In this document: positions 8,098 to 17,254 of the stretch, piece after piece
How positions within the stretch are numbered: the first letter of the stretch is position 1
Layout: the number at the start of each line of letters is the position of its first letter
Assembly (NCBI GenBank): GCA_002706335.1
Contig: PAKZ01000027.1
Location: 62,001 to 126,000 of the forward strand
Length of the DNA stretch: 64,000 bases
Direction of reading: 5' to 3'
Origin: Ahrensia sp.
Lineage (GTDB): Bacteria; Pseudomonadota; Alphaproteobacteria; Rhizobiales; Rhizobiaceae
Notes under the pieces: model-generated
Databases searched by the model: none
The model's input: only the letters and a program-made list of their open reading frames with translations
Told to the model about the DNA's origin: nothing
Position numbers and translations under genes: made by a program

Positions 8098-9300
8098 TTA
8101 GTTCCAGCCCGACTTGACGATCGGCTCGAACTCGCCGCCGACACCGGTCGAGGCGATGCCATGGAAGACACCGTCCTGCCACTGACCGACAGTCCAGAAC
8201 TTCTTGATGATGTTGTCCTCGAACTTCCATTCGCCCATGATCGTTTCAAAGGTCTCGCTGCCGAGCGCCTCGATCACAGCCGCCTTGTCGAGCGAACCGG
8301 CTTTCGTGATGGCCTGTTCGAGCACTTCCAGGCTGGCGTACTGAACCGGGCTCGCCCAGTAATCCGGCGCCACGCCCGTCACCTCGACCTCGCGCTTGGC
8401 GAAGTCCTGATAGGCTTCGCTCGCCGCGTTGACGCCGCCCACGCCCATGACGCCGTTCGCGGCAGCACCATTGGCCTGTGCGAAGGCCGGGAATGCGGTC
8501 GCGACACCGACGTAATAGGCCTTGACCGGCAGGTCGGTGATGGTCGCCTGCTTGGTCAGGCCGAATGTGTCGCCCGGATAGGAGAAAGCGATGAACGTGT
8601 CCGGACCGGCATCCTTCGCGCCAGAAATGATCGGCGCGAAATCCTGCTGCTGCAGCGGATAGGAGGTTTCATAAACGATGTCGAAACCGGCTTCCTTGAG
8701 CTTGGGCTTGCCGGTGTTGGCGAGCTCGATGCCGAAAGCATCGGCGACGTTGACGACCGCGACCTTCTCGTTGATCTGGCCGGCTTCGCGCATTTTCGTC
8801 AGTACGTCGACGAGCGAGCTCGCCATGGCTTCCGAAGTGCCCAGCGTCCAGAACGAGTTCGGCCAGCGCTCGGTAAAGCCCTCGATCCCGTCGGCCACCG
8901 CGGTCACCGCGATATGGGGGTAGCCATACTTGGCGATCAGCGGCGCGGTCGCGAGATTGATGCCGGTGCCGTAGGGCGGGATGATGAAGTCGACCTTGTC
9001 GACCGTCGCCATGCGCTGAATGTTCTTGATCGCTTCTTCGTTGGACGTGCGGTCGTCATACTCGATCAGCTCGACCTTCATCTTCTCGCCGCCGACATCT
9101 ATGCCGCCGCGCTCGTTGACATCATTCACCCACAGCTGCACGGCAGGCCAGTAGGTTACCGCCGCACCGCCGGCCAGCGGGCCGGTCTTGGGCGCGCTGG
9201 CGCCGATCTTGATTGTGCCTTCCGCCATGGCGGGGCCGGCCAGAACCGCGCTCGCGAGAAGCGAAGCGGCGAAGGTCTTGATAAGGGTTCTACGTTCCAT
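8098..9300 (-). CDS. Periplasmic substrate-binding protein of a Liv-type ABC transporter
   Basis: A 400-residue type-I periplasmic binding protein. It starts with a Sec signal (MERRTLIKTFAASLLASAV, cleavage after AMA) followed by EGTIKIGASAPKTGPLAG, typical of LivK-family receptors. The aromatic-rich ligand region includes the IIPPYGTGINLATAPLI segment. Its partners are LivHMGF immediately downstream, and a vanillin-dehydrogenase-like ALDH lies 46 nt upstream, so an aromatic or hydroxy-acid ligand is plausible. An AGGGAGGAAACC ribosome site precedes the ATG. Confidence 0.93.
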   Translation of the reverse strand: MERRTLIKTFAASLLASAVLAGPAMAEGTIKIGASAPKTGPLAGGAAVTYWPAVQLWVNDVNERGGIDVGGEKMKVELIEYDDRTSNEEAIKNIQRMATVDKVDFIIPPYGTGINLATAPLIAKYGYPHIAVTAVADGIEGFTERWPNSFWTLGTSEAMASSLVDVLTKMREAGQINEKVAVVNVADAFGIELANTGKPKLKEAGFDIVYETSYPLQQQDFAPIISGAKDAGPDTFIAFSYPGDTFGLTKQATITDLPVKAYYVGVATAFPAFAQANGAAANGVMGVGGVNAASEAYQDFAKREVEVTGVAPDYWASPVQYASLEVLEQAITKAGSLDKAAVIEALGSETFETIMGEWKFEDNIIKKFWTVGQWQDGVFHGIASTGVGGEFEPIVKSGWN

Positions 9301-9346
9301 TGGTTTCCTCCCTGGTGAACGTCGGCTTCAATATGTCCCGGTCGTT

Positions 9347-10798
9347 TCAGATCGGGTATTGCGTCTTGCCGTTCTGGATGGTGATCCAGCGCAATTCCGT
9401 GAATTCATCGATGCCCGCCTTGCCGCCGAAACGGCCATATCCGGATGCCTTGACGCCGCCGAAGGGCATTTGCGGCTCGGCGTTGATGGTCGCCGAATTG
9501 ATATGGCAAATTCCGGTTTCGAGCCGCTGCGCAATCACCAGCGCCCGCGACACGTCCCGGCTGAAAACAGCGGCCGCAAGGCCGTACTCCGTATCGTTGG
9601 CGACGGAGACCGCCTCGTCGTCGCCATTGACGCGGATCACGGACGCGACCGGTCCGAAACTCTCCTCGTGGTAGATACGCATCGCCGGAGAGACATTGTC
9701 GAGGATGGCCGGGTCGACGAATACGCCCTCCTGGCGGCCGCCGGTAACCAGCGCCGCACCTTTCATCGACGCATCGTCGATCAGGCCCTTGACCCGCTGC
9801 GCCGCCTGCTCGGTGATCATTGCGCCGAGCACGCAATTCGGATCGCGCGGATCGGTGGCGCGTATCGCATCGGCTCGCACGCGGAACTTGTCCACGAAAG
9901 CATCGGCGATGCTCTCGTCGACGACGATCCGCTCGGTCGACATGCAGATCTGTCCCTGGTTGAAGAATGCGCCGAACACCGCCGCATCGACAGCGGCATC
10001 GATATCCGCGTCATCGAGGACGATCAGCGGCGCCTTGCCGCCCAACTCCAGGAGACAGCGCTTGAGATGGCGCGCGGCCTTCTCGGCGATCATCCGGCCG
10101 ACCCGTGTCGATCCGGTGAAATTTACGCGCCGAACGGCCGGATGCGCGATCAGGGCCTCAACGATATCAGGCGCTTTGTCGGAGGATGAATGAATGACAT
10201 TGACGGCGCCCTTGGGCAGACCGGCCTCGTTGAGCACCTCGCCCAGGAGCCCATGGGTGCGCGGGCACAGTTCCGATCCCTTCATCACCACGGTGTTGCC
10301 GCATGCGAGCGGCATGGCGACGCTGCGCGTGGAGAGGATGACGGGCGCGTTCCACGGAGCCATTGAAAAGACCACGCCGCATGGCTGGCGTATGGCCATC
10401 GCAAACGAGCCGGACTTGTCGGCGGGAATGACCTCGCCGGCCACTTGGCTCACCATCGCCCCCGCTTCTCGCAAGACGTTCGCTGCGAGACGACAATTGA
10501 ACTGGCCCCACGCCGCCGTAGCGCCCGTCTCGGCGATCATCGCTTCCACGAATTCGTCCGTGCGGCGCTGAAGGATATCCGCCGCGTCGTTCAAGAGCGC
10601 GCGGCGCTCGCTCGGCGGTGTTTGCGACCACGCCGGAAATGCGCGCGCCGCGGCGTTTGCCGCGCGTCCCGCATCCTCGACATTCGCCGCCGAGGCCCGC
10701 GTCGAAATCTCATGCGAAACAGGGTCCATCCGCTCGAACGTTTCACCGCTCGAAGCCGATACGGCCACACTGTCAATAAGGAGCGCTGCCTCCAGCAT
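9347..10798 (-). CDS. Aldehyde dehydrogenase, vanillin/salicylaldehyde dehydrogenase-like
   Basis: A 483-residue ALDH with PWNAPVILSTRSVAMPLACG in the cofactor domain, catalytic-glutamate motif ELGGKAPL, nucleophile GQICMS, and a C-terminus GGKAGIDEFTELRWITIQ that recalls vanillin and salicylaldehyde dehydrogenases. It has a GGAGGAATG-type ribosome site and is the first gene of the minus-strand ABC operon, divergent from the AraC regulator at 10995. Oxidation of an aromatic aldehyde is plausible; the substrate is not proven. It is clearly diverged from the ALDH at 2537 and from the ALDH part of the fusion at 23378. Confidence 0.93.
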   Translation of the reverse strand: MLEAALLIDSVAVSASSGETFERMDPVSHEISTRASAANVEDAGRAANAAARAFPAWSQTPPSERRALLNDAADILQRRTDEFVEAMIAETGATAAWGQFNCRLAANVLREAGAMVSQVAGEVIPADKSGSFAMAIRQPCGVVFSMAPWNAPVILSTRSVAMPLACGNTVVMKGSELCPRTHGLLGEVLNEAGLPKGAVNVIHSSSDKAPDIVEALIAHPAVRRVNFTGSTRVGRMIAEKAARHLKRCLLELGGKAPLIVLDDADIDAAVDAAVFGAFFNQGQICMSTERIVVDESIADAFVDKFRVRADAIRATDPRDPNCVLGAMITEQAAQRVKGLIDDASMKGAALVTGGRQEGVFVDPAILDNVSPAMRIYHEESFGPVASVIRVNGDDEAVSVANDTEYGLAAAVFSRDVSRALVIAQRLETGICHINSATINAEPQMPFGGVKASGYGRFGGKAGIDEFTELRWITIQNGKTQYPI

Positions 10799-10847
10799 TC
10801 CTCCTCCCGTTTCCTCCTCCGCGCTGGCTCTTCCGGCCGCTTGCGGA

Positions 10848-10907
10848 TGTGTACAACACGCCGATTAGCGCATCGCTTTCTGTCCTCGATTAGAAGATAG
10901 CGTACAC
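10848..10907. promoter_or_regulatory. Putative regulator sites in the ALDH/araC divergent promoter
   Basis: Between the divergent starts at 10798 and 10995 there is an inverted pair TGTGTAC (10848-10854) and GTACACA (10901-10907), and a direct repeat CGATTAG at 10861 and 10886 (25-nt period). AraC regulators often bind paired direct repeats, so this region is the likeliest operator. No -35/-10 pair is convincing by eye. Confidence 0.35.
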
Positions 10908-10994
10908 ACTTGGAAAGGAAATGCAGTTTATTGGTCGATTATTGCAATTTATTGGGCTAGAGAACGAATCAGGGCCGAACTGGAAATACGCCTT

Positions 10995-11900
10995 ATGCCA
11001 ACAAGCCTGCCGAACTTCACGAAACTGCCGGTCTATCTCAGCCGGATCGACGGTGGATTGCAGCGTCGCATAGAGACATTGAAGCGTGGTCTCGGCGCCA
11101 AGGCGTGCATTCTGGTTCTCTTGTCCGATGGCGAAGCACGCATAGAGGGTCGCGGCGGCGAGACGGTGCTTTCGGGACCTTCAATCGCGTGGCGAAAGAC
11201 CGCCGGCGATTTCAGGCTGGTCATCGAGGCGGGAACAAGCGGCTATGTCGCCGAGATCGCCGAGGAAACGCTTGCCCGCGCAATCGGCGACTTCTTCGAA
11301 TCCGCCGCGATCCAGTTGCTGTTCGATCGAGACTGGTTTCGCCATTTCGATGAGAATCGCGATGCCCACGCCGATGTCCAACGGCATCTCGAGAGCATTC
11401 GGCGGGAACTGGCCCAGCCTCAGCCGGCAAGCGGCATGATGGTCGTCGCGCATCTGCGCATCGTGCTTGTCACGATCCTTCGGGCGTCGGGCGCCGAAGA
11501 GGTCGCGCGCGTCACCCATGGAAACAGCGCCCATTTTCTGCAGCGCTTCCGGCAACTGCTCGAGGCCGGCTTTCGGGCTCACCATCCCGTCGGCCATTAT
11601 GCCCATGAACTCGGCATTACGCATGATCGCCTCCATGCCATCTGCATGCGCGAACTCGACAAGACGCCCAAATCCCTGATCGCCGAACGGCTGGCGCGCG
11701 AAGCCGCGCTCGGCCTGGAGCGTTCGACGCTGTCGATCAAACAGCTGAGCTACTCGCTCGGATTCAGGGATCCTGCCCATTTTTCGAATTTCTTCCGGCG
11801 CATGACCGGAATGACGCCCGGCCGGTTCCGCAAGCTGATGGCCACCGCGAGCCCCGACTCCGACGGGTTCTCGCCGCCCAGTTTCGCCGACTGGCCGTAA
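10995..11900 (+). CDS. AraC/XylS-family transcriptional regulator
   Basis: A 301-residue regulator with a C-terminal double helix-turn-helix at about residues 200-290: VGHYAHELGITHDRLHAICMR, then SIKQLSYSLGFRDPAHFSNFF and FRRMTGMTPGRFRK. The ~190-residue N-terminal part is a cupin-like sensor. It is divergent from the ALDH-livKHMGF-ALDH operon and probably activates it in response to its substrate. It is 79 nt ahead of the MetE-like gene and may also affect that. Confidence 0.93.
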   Translation: MPTSLPNFTKLPVYLSRIDGGLQRRIETLKRGLGAKACILVLLSDGEARIEGRGGETVLSGPSIAWRKTAGDFRLVIEAGTSGYVAEIAEETLARAIGDFFESAAIQLLFDRDWFRHFDENRDAHADVQRHLESIRRELAQPQPASGMMVVAHLRIVLVTILRASGAEEVARVTHGNSAHFLQRFRQLLEAGFRAHHPVGHYAHELGITHDRLHAICMRELDKTPKSLIAERLAREAALGLERSTLSIKQLSYSLGFRDPAHFSNFFRRMTGMTPGRFRKLMATASPDSDGFSPPSFADWP

Positions 11901-11979
11901 ATGCGCGATCGCTGTTGCGGGTCCCCCGCTTCGCGCTTACAAGCGCCGCATAATCACTTCACATGTTCGGGAGAAAACC

Positions 11980-13098
11980 ATGACCGTTGCCAAACCGCCC
12001 TATCGCGCCGACCACGTCGGCAGCCTGCTGCGGCCGGAGCCCGTCAAGGCGGCGCGCAAGAAGTTCTACGAAGACAAGTCGATCTCGGTCGATGAACTGA
12101 AGGCGGTCGAGGACGAGGCCATCAAGGATCTCATCAAGCTGCAGGAAGATGTCGGCTTGCTCGCGGTCACTGACGGCGAGGCCCGCCGCTCTTTCTGGCA
12201 CTATGATTTCATGGGCATGCTGACCGGCCTAGACCTCGAGGAACGCGACGAAGGCGTCCAGTTCGCCGGCGTGAAGCTGCGTCCGATTTTCCCGACGATT
12301 ACCAGCAAGCTGGATTTCCCGGCCGATCACCCGATGATCGAGCACTTCAAGTTCGTCGCGGACAACACAAAGGTCACGCCGAAGATCTCGATTCCCGGCC
12401 CGTCATGCTGTCATTTCCGGACCGCGGTTGAGGACATCCACCCTGCCGAGTACAAGGACCCGCAGGTCCTGTTCGACGACCTCGCGAAAACCTATGCCAA
12501 GGCCGTGCAGGCGTTCTACGACGCAGGGTGCCGCTACCTGCAGATGGACGACATCTTCTTTGCCTATCTCTGCGACCCGAAGCATCGCGCAGCCAAGAAG
12601 GAAGCCGGCCAGGATCCTGACTGGCTGATCGACCGCTACGCCTGGATGATGCGCGAAGCGATCAAGGACCGTCCGGACGACATGGTCATCGGCATGCATA
12701 TGTGCCGCGGCAATTTCCGCTCGACCCACGCCGCGGAAGGCGCCTACGATCTTGCCGCCGAAGCGATTTTCTCGACCGGCGTCGACATCTTCTTCATGGA
12801 GTACGACACCGACCGCTCCGGCGGGCTGGAGCCTCTGAAGCTGCTTCCGAAAGGCAAGCAAAGGGTTCTTCCCGGCTTCATCACCACCAAGGTCGCCGAT
12901 CTGGAAAGCATCGACTGGCTGAAGCAGAAATTCGACGAAGCCTCGAAATATTGCGACATCGACCAGCTCGGCATTGCTCCGCAATGCGGCTTCGCCTCGA
13001 CCGAGGAAGGCAACGCGATCACCGATGACGACCAGCGCCGCAAGCTGGAACTCGTGGTCAAGACCGCTGAGGCGATCTGGGGTGGCGTCGACGCCTGA
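11980..13098 (+). CDS. MetE C-terminal-like (YxjG/UROD-fold) zinc methyl- or thiol-transferase
   Basis: A 372-residue protein related to the catalytic half of cobalamin-independent methionine synthase. It begins KPPYRADHVGSLLRPEPVK and carries the zinc-ligand pattern HMCRGN (His-x-Cys) near residue 230 and APQCGFAS near residue 335. It lacks the N-terminal half of full MetE (~750 residues), as in YxjG/YxjH-type proteins, and epoxyalkane:coenzyme M transferase belongs to the same fold. The family reaction is thiol alkylation via zinc. Its place among aldehyde dehydrogenases suggests a catabolic role such as thiol conjugation or demethylation, but that is inference. GGGAGAAAACC is the ribosome site. 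Confidence 0.88.
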   Translation: MTVAKPPYRADHVGSLLRPEPVKAARKKFYEDKSISVDELKAVEDEAIKDLIKLQEDVGLLAVTDGEARRSFWHYDFMGMLTGLDLEERDEGVQFAGVKLRPIFPTITSKLDFPADHPMIEHFKFVADNTKVTPKISIPGPSCCHFRTAVEDIHPAEYKDPQVLFDDLAKTYAKAVQAFYDAGCRYLQMDDIFFAYLCDPKHRAAKKEAGQDPDWLIDRYAWMMREAIKDRPDDMVIGMHMCRGNFRSTHAAEGAYDLAAEAIFSTGVDIFFMEYDTDRSGGLEPLKLLPKGKQRVLPGFITTKVADLESIDWLKQKFDEASKYCDIDQLGIAPQCGFASTEEGNAITDDDQRRKLELVVKTAEAIWGGVDA

Positions 13099-13125
13099 TC
13101 CCGAGATATCCGGACAGAAATCAAG

Positions 13126-13156
13126 CACCGGCCCTCGCGGCCGGTGTTTTCGTTTT
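13126..13156 (+). terminator. Rho-independent terminator after the MetE-like gene
   Basis: An 8-bp perfect stem CACCGGCC, loop CTCGC, GGCCGGTG, then TTTTCGTTTT, 28 nt after the stop of the MetE-like gene. This separates it from the SDR gene, which therefore should have its own promoter in 13157-13285. Confidence 0.85.
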
Positions 13157-13285
13157 CGCGCCAATATCCTCGGCGCTGTATACATTTAGCCTCATCCCGA
13201 CTTGTCTTTCCTGTCCCAAGCAGCGAGAACATCAAAATTCGCCGCGTCGAGGATGCGCGGATGTACGCACAAAGGGAGAGGACAC

Positions 13286-14011
13286 ATGCAATCCATCGAC
13301 GGCAAGGTCGCGATCGTAACGGGCGCGAGCAGCGGTATCGGACGCGGCATCGCGCGGGAATTGGCGCGTGCAGGAACAGTGACGGTGCTTGCCGCGCGCA
13401 GCGCCGACAAGCTGCAATCGCTTGCAGACGAGATTGCTGCAGACGGCGGCACGGCTCATGTCGTGCCGACCGACGTTACGCGGGAAGAAGACCTCCTGAA
13501 ACTGTTCAGCGAGACCGAGCGCCTGGCCGGGCCTGTCGATATTCTCGTCAACAACGCAGGGATCGCCGACGCCACGCCGCTTCCCGACCTTTCGACCGAG
13601 CGTTGGCAGGAAATGCTGGCGACCAATCTGACATCGGCCGTGATCTGCTCGCGCGAAGCGATGCGCGCGATGAAGGGTCGCGGCGGCCGGATCATCAATA
13701 TCGGATCGTTGTCGGCCAAGATCCCGCGCCATCATTCGCCGGCCTACACCATGACGAAATTCGCCATCGAAGGGCTGACGAAACAGATCTGCCTGGACGG
13801 ACGCGACGACAACATCACCGCCTCGACCATCCATCCCGGCGCAACGCGCTCGATGCTGGCGCCCGGCAGCACCGACAAGCTGACGGAAAATTGCCTGGAA
13901 CCGGACATGCTCGGCGAACTGGTCGTCTATACCTGCCGCCTGCCGCCGGAACTGACCATTCTCGACACGGTCATCCTGCCGGTGAAGAACCCGTTCCTCG
14001 GGCGGGGCTGA
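13286..14011 (+). CDS. Short-chain dehydrogenase/reductase (SDR)
   Basis: A 241-residue classical SDR. The Rossmann motif TGASSGIGRGIA is at residues ~12-23, NNAG at ~88, the catalytic serine lies in NIGSLSAKIPRHHS, and YTMTKFA provides the Tyr-x-x-x-Lys pair. The ATG at 13286 is chosen because AAAGGGAGAGG precedes it; an upstream in-frame start at 13202 has no such site and an atypical sequence. It would oxidise or reduce an alcohol/carbonyl with NAD(P). It is a single-gene unit ending at the hairpin-rich element beginning at 14020. Confidence 0.92.
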   Translation: MQSIDGKVAIVTGASSGIGRGIARELARAGTVTVLAARSADKLQSLADEIAADGGTAHVVPTDVTREEDLLKLFSETERLAGPVDILVNNAGIADATPLPDLSTERWQEMLATNLTSAVICSREAMRAMKGRGGRIINIGSLSAKIPRHHSPAYTMTKFAIEGLTKQICLDGRDDNITASTIHPGATRSMLAPGSTDKLTENCLEPDMLGELVVYTCRLPPELTILDTVILPVKNPFLGRG

Positions 14012-14019
14012 CGCCCCTG

Positions 14020-14205
14020 GATCCTGGTTAGATTGAACCTTTCTGCCGGAGCAGGTTTAACCCAAGATCAAGGGATTTGGTGAAGGCCGTATGATGATAC
14101 GGCCAAGCCGAAGCCAGCAGGTATTGGGTCAAACATGCCCGGCCCTTCGGGTTGCCACCCGGCGGACGCGAAACAGAATTGCTTCAATCTAACCGGGACA
14201 GGATC
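14020..14205. repeat. Hairpin-rich intergenic element with terminal inverted repeats
   Basis: This stretch lies between convergent genes and codes for nothing visible. Its ends are an inverted repeat: GATCCTG then GTTAGATTGAA at 14020-14037, and TTCAATCTAAC, CGGGA, CAGGATC at 14183-14205 (a 5-nt insertion in one arm). Inside are a perfect 8-bp hairpin GGCCGTAT/GATG/ATACGGCC at 14085-14104 and a looser pairing of GTTTAACCCAA with TTGGGTCAAAC. The layout fits a MITE, a mosaic palindromic element of the kind known in Rhizobiales, or a structured terminator/RNA. Its right end touches the stop codon of the gene at 14205. Confidence 0.6.
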
Positions 14206-15593
14206 TAGCCCTCCTGCCCCATCTTGCCGGGATTCATGATCCCGGCGGGATCGAGCGCGGCCTTGATGCGCTTCATCACATCGACCGCCGCGCCGTGCTC
14301 CTTGCGCAGATACTTGATCTTGCCCATGCCGATCCCGTGCTCGCCGCTGGCCGTACCGCCGACGGCAAGCGCCCGCTCGACCAGAAGGCCGGACAGCCTC
14401 TCGGCTTCCTCGAGCTCTTCCTTCGAGTTCGGATCGATCAGATAGGCCGTGTGATAATTGCCGTCGCCGACATGGCCGATAATCTGTCCCTTGAGGAAGG
14501 AGGCGTCGATATCCTCGCGCGCCGCAACGATGCTCTCGGCCAGCCGCGAGATCGGCACGCAGATATCGCCGGTGAACAATTCACAGCCCGGCCGCTGCGC
14601 CTTCGTCGCCCAGTAGATATCGTGCCGCGCCTGCCAGAGCTTCGCCCGTTCGTCTGGGTCGGTCGACCAGCGGAAATCCGATCCGCCATGACCGCTGGCG
14701 ATTTCCGCGACGAGCCGCGACTGCTCGTCCACCCAGGCTGGCGTACCGTGAAACTCGAAAAAAAGGGTCGGCGTCACCTTCAGATCGAGACCCGAATATG
14801 CGTTGGTGCCCTCGATGGCGACCTCGTCCATGAATTCGACGCGGGCGACCGGAATGCCGTATTGCACGGTCTCGATCACCGCCTGCACCGCCTCGCCGAC
14901 ATCCTCGAAGGCACAGACCGCCGAGGACACCATTTCCGGGATTGGGTGCAGCCGCACCGTCAGTTCCGTAATCAGCCCGAGCGTGCCCTCGGCGCCGACA
15001 AAGAGATGCGTCAGATCGTAGCCGGTGGAGGATTTGCGGGCTCGCGATCCGGTATGGATCGGCGTGCCGTCCGGCGTCACCACCCGCAAAGCCATCACGT
15101 TCTCGCGCATCGTCCCGTAGCGCACCGCGGTGGTGCCGCTTCCGCGCGTCGACGCCATGCCGCCGAGGGAGGCGTCGGAGCCGGGATCGACGGAGAACAT
15201 CAATCCCGTGGCGCGCAGTTCCTCGTTCAATTGCTTGCGAGTGACGCCCGCCTGCACGACGGCGAGCCCGTCCTTCGGCCTGATCTCGACGATCCGGTTC
15301 ATCTCGCGCGTATCGATCGTGACGCCGCCGCGAACCGGAATAGTATGGCCTTCCATGGACGAGCCGGCACCAAACGGCACCACCGGCACGCCGTGCTTCG
15401 CGCATGCACGCACGATCGCGACAACCTCGTCCTCGTCACGCGGAAAGGCGACCGCGTCCGGCATATGCGGCGCCAGCCACGACGTGTCATGGCTGTGATG
15501 CTCGCGTACCGCGTTGGAGGTCGCCAGCCGGTCGCCGAGAATGGGTTTCAGTTCTTCGACGACGAGGCTGGCGCTGGTCTGGATGTGGTTCAT
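14205..15593 (-). CDS. FAD-linked 2-hydroxyacid oxidase/dehydrogenase (GlcD/D-lactate dehydrogenase-like)
   Basis: A 462-residue VAO-family flavoprotein. The PP-loop region VPVVPFGAGSSMEGHTIPVRGG is at residues ~70-92, the second FAD segment DPGSDASLGGMASTRGSGTTAVRYG follows, and the C-terminal motif SGEHGIGMGKIKYL and AALDPAGIMNPGKM are typical of GlcD and D-lactate dehydrogenases. It oxidises a D-2-hydroxy acid to the 2-oxo acid. Its start overlaps the TPP enzyme stop by 4 nt, so the product of this enzyme may feed that TPP enzyme. Together with the FMN enzyme at 17255 it could handle both stereoisomers. Confidence 0.93.
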   Translation of the reverse strand: MNHIQTSASLVVEELKPILGDRLATSNAVREHHSHDTSWLAPHMPDAVAFPRDEDEVVAIVRACAKHGVPVVPFGAGSSMEGHTIPVRGGVTIDTREMNRIVEIRPKDGLAVVQAGVTRKQLNEELRATGLMFSVDPGSDASLGGMASTRGSGTTAVRYGTMRENVMALRVVTPDGTPIHTGSRARKSSTGYDLTHLFVGAEGTLGLITELTVRLHPIPEMVSSAVCAFEDVGEAVQAVIETVQYGIPVARVEFMDEVAIEGTNAYSGLDLKVTPTLFFEFHGTPAWVDEQSRLVAEIASGHGGSDFRWSTDPDERAKLWQARHDIYWATKAQRPGCELFTGDICVPISRLAESIVAAREDIDASFLKGQIIGHVGDGNYHTAYLIDPNSKEELEEAERLSGLLVERALAVGGTASGEHGIGMGKIKYLRKEHGAAVDVMKRIKAALDPAGIMNPGKMGQEG

Positions 15594-17239
15594 GGATATC
15601 CCTTCGGCATGATGCGCGACGCGTCGATTTCCTTGCAGGTGATGAATTCGAGCAGGGTCGGAATGCCCTCCTCGGTCTTGGCGATGCCGCGCTTGATCGC
15701 CGGCACGATGTCGGCCGGATCGGTCACCCGCTCGCCATGACCGCCAAGCGCGACCGCGAAATCGGCATAATTACCGGAAATGTCGGTCGCGCGGTATTTC
15801 TCCGTCGAAACCTTCATGATCGGCAATTCCATCGCCATCGAGAAATTGTTGAGAAGGATCGACAGGATCGGGATGCGCTCGCGCGCCGCCGTCTCGAAAT
15901 CCATGCCCGTGAAGCCGATGGCCGCATCGCCCCAGACATTGATGCAAAGCTTGTCCGGACAGGCGAGCTTCGCGCCCATGGCAAGGCCCAGCCCGTAGCC
16001 GAGCTGTGTCGACTTGCCCCAGCCGATATAGGAAAGCGGCGTTACCGACTTCCAGAACGGCGAGAGCTGGTCGCGCGGACTACCGGCGTCATGGGGGATG
16101 ATGGTGTTGGCCACATCGACCGTCTTCTGCAGATCCCAGAGCACCCGATAAGGCGACAGCGGCGCATCGTTGGACGTCAGTTTCGGCATCCACTGTTTCA
16201 GCCATGCCGCTCGCACCTGCGCGATCTCGTCGGCGAAGTAGGTCCACGATCGGCGCGCCCCGCCGCGTGCGCGGATTTCCGCCAGCATCGCATCGAGCGT
16301 CAGCGCGGCGTCTCCGACCAGCGCAACTTCGGACTCGTAATCCTTGTTGATGTGATCGGCGTCGAGCGTGGCGTGAATCACACGTTTCGGCGCTTTCGGC
16401 ATCTGCACGCCGAAGGCCGTCTCGGTGAACGAGCAGCCGACGCCGAAGATGACATCGGCCTCATCGAGGAAATGCCGGATCGTCATGGGAATGGCCGCAC
16501 CGCCGGACCCCAGCGCCAAAGCATGGTCTTCGGGAAACGCGCTCTTGCCTTCCAGGCTGGTCGAGACCGGGATTCCCAGGTGCTCGGCCAGTTCCTTCAG
16601 TTGCGGCCAGGCCTTTGCGTAATGGATGCCCTGCTCGGCATAGATCACCGGACGCTTCGCCTGAAGCAGTACATCGACGGCTTTCTTCACCGCGTCCGGA
16701 TCGGGGCCGCTGCGCGTCGAGACGACCGGCTTGTAGGTCAGTGGATCGGGGACTTCCTCGTCCCAGATATCGTTCGGAATTTCGACCAGCACCGGTCCGC
16801 CACGGCCATTGCGCAGTTTCGAGAAAGCCCGCCGCATGATGTTGACGAGTTCGCGTGCATCATTGACTGGCTCAGTCGATTTCGTGACGTCGCGCATCGA
16901 TATCGACGGATTGAAATTCGGATCGATATGGGCCTGCCGCCGCGCGTACCCACCTGGCATGACAAGTACGGGGACCGACTCCGCATACGCCTGTGCGACC
17001 GCACCGTAGGAATTCTCGATACCCGGTCCGGACTGGCAGACGAACACGCCGATCTTCTCGCCGGACGTCATACGCGAAATCGCGTCTGCCATATGCAATC
17101 CGGTGCGTTCCTGACGTACGATAATCGTGCGAATATCCGCGATTGCCGCATGTTCCAGCACGTGATTGACCGGATAGCCGATCACAAACTCAATGCCTTC
17201 CCTTTTCAGGATCTCGGCAATTGCCTCTCCGAATTTCAT
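15590..17239 (-). CDS. Thiamine diphosphate-dependent enzyme (acetolactate synthase/2-oxoacid decarboxylase-like)
   Basis: A 549-residue TPP enzyme. The first domain has RQERTGLHMADAISRM with the catalytic glutamate near residue 44 and QSGPGIENSYGAVAQA. The C-terminal TPP/metal motif is GDAAIGFTGMDFETA, ending in LLNN. It lies between the FMN 2-hydroxyacid dehydrogenase (15-nt gap) and the FAD 2-hydroxyacid oxidase (4-nt overlap). The likely job is decarboxylation or carboligation of the 2-oxo acid those enzymes make. It is distinct in sequence from the TPP proteins at 755 and 23378. Confidence 0.9.
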   Translation of the reverse strand: MKFGEAIAEILKREGIEFVIGYPVNHVLEHAAIADIRTIIVRQERTGLHMADAISRMTSGEKIGVFVCQSGPGIENSYGAVAQAYAESVPVLVMPGGYARRQAHIDPNFNPSISMRDVTKSTEPVNDARELVNIMRRAFSKLRNGRGGPVLVEIPNDIWDEEVPDPLTYKPVVSTRSGPDPDAVKKAVDVLLQAKRPVIYAEQGIHYAKAWPQLKELAEHLGIPVSTSLEGKSAFPEDHALALGSGGAAIPMTIRHFLDEADVIFGVGCSFTETAFGVQMPKAPKRVIHATLDADHINKDYESEVALVGDAALTLDAMLAEIRARGGARRSWTYFADEIAQVRAAWLKQWMPKLTSNDAPLSPYRVLWDLQKTVDVANTIIPHDAGSPRDQLSPFWKSVTPLSYIGWGKSTQLGYGLGLAMGAKLACPDKLCINVWGDAAIGFTGMDFETAARERIPILSILLNNFSMAMELPIMKVSTEKYRATDISGNYADFAVALGGHGERVTDPADIVPAIKRGIAKTEEGIPTLLEFITCKEIDASRIMPKGYP

Positions 17240-17254
17240 TACTCAAACCCCTGT

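Noticed and set aside
11980-13098. Calling the MetE-like gene an epoxyalkane:coenzyme M transferase
   Set aside because: The zinc motif is shared by all members of the fold, and no epoxide or CoM genes are in the window; the general family call is safer.
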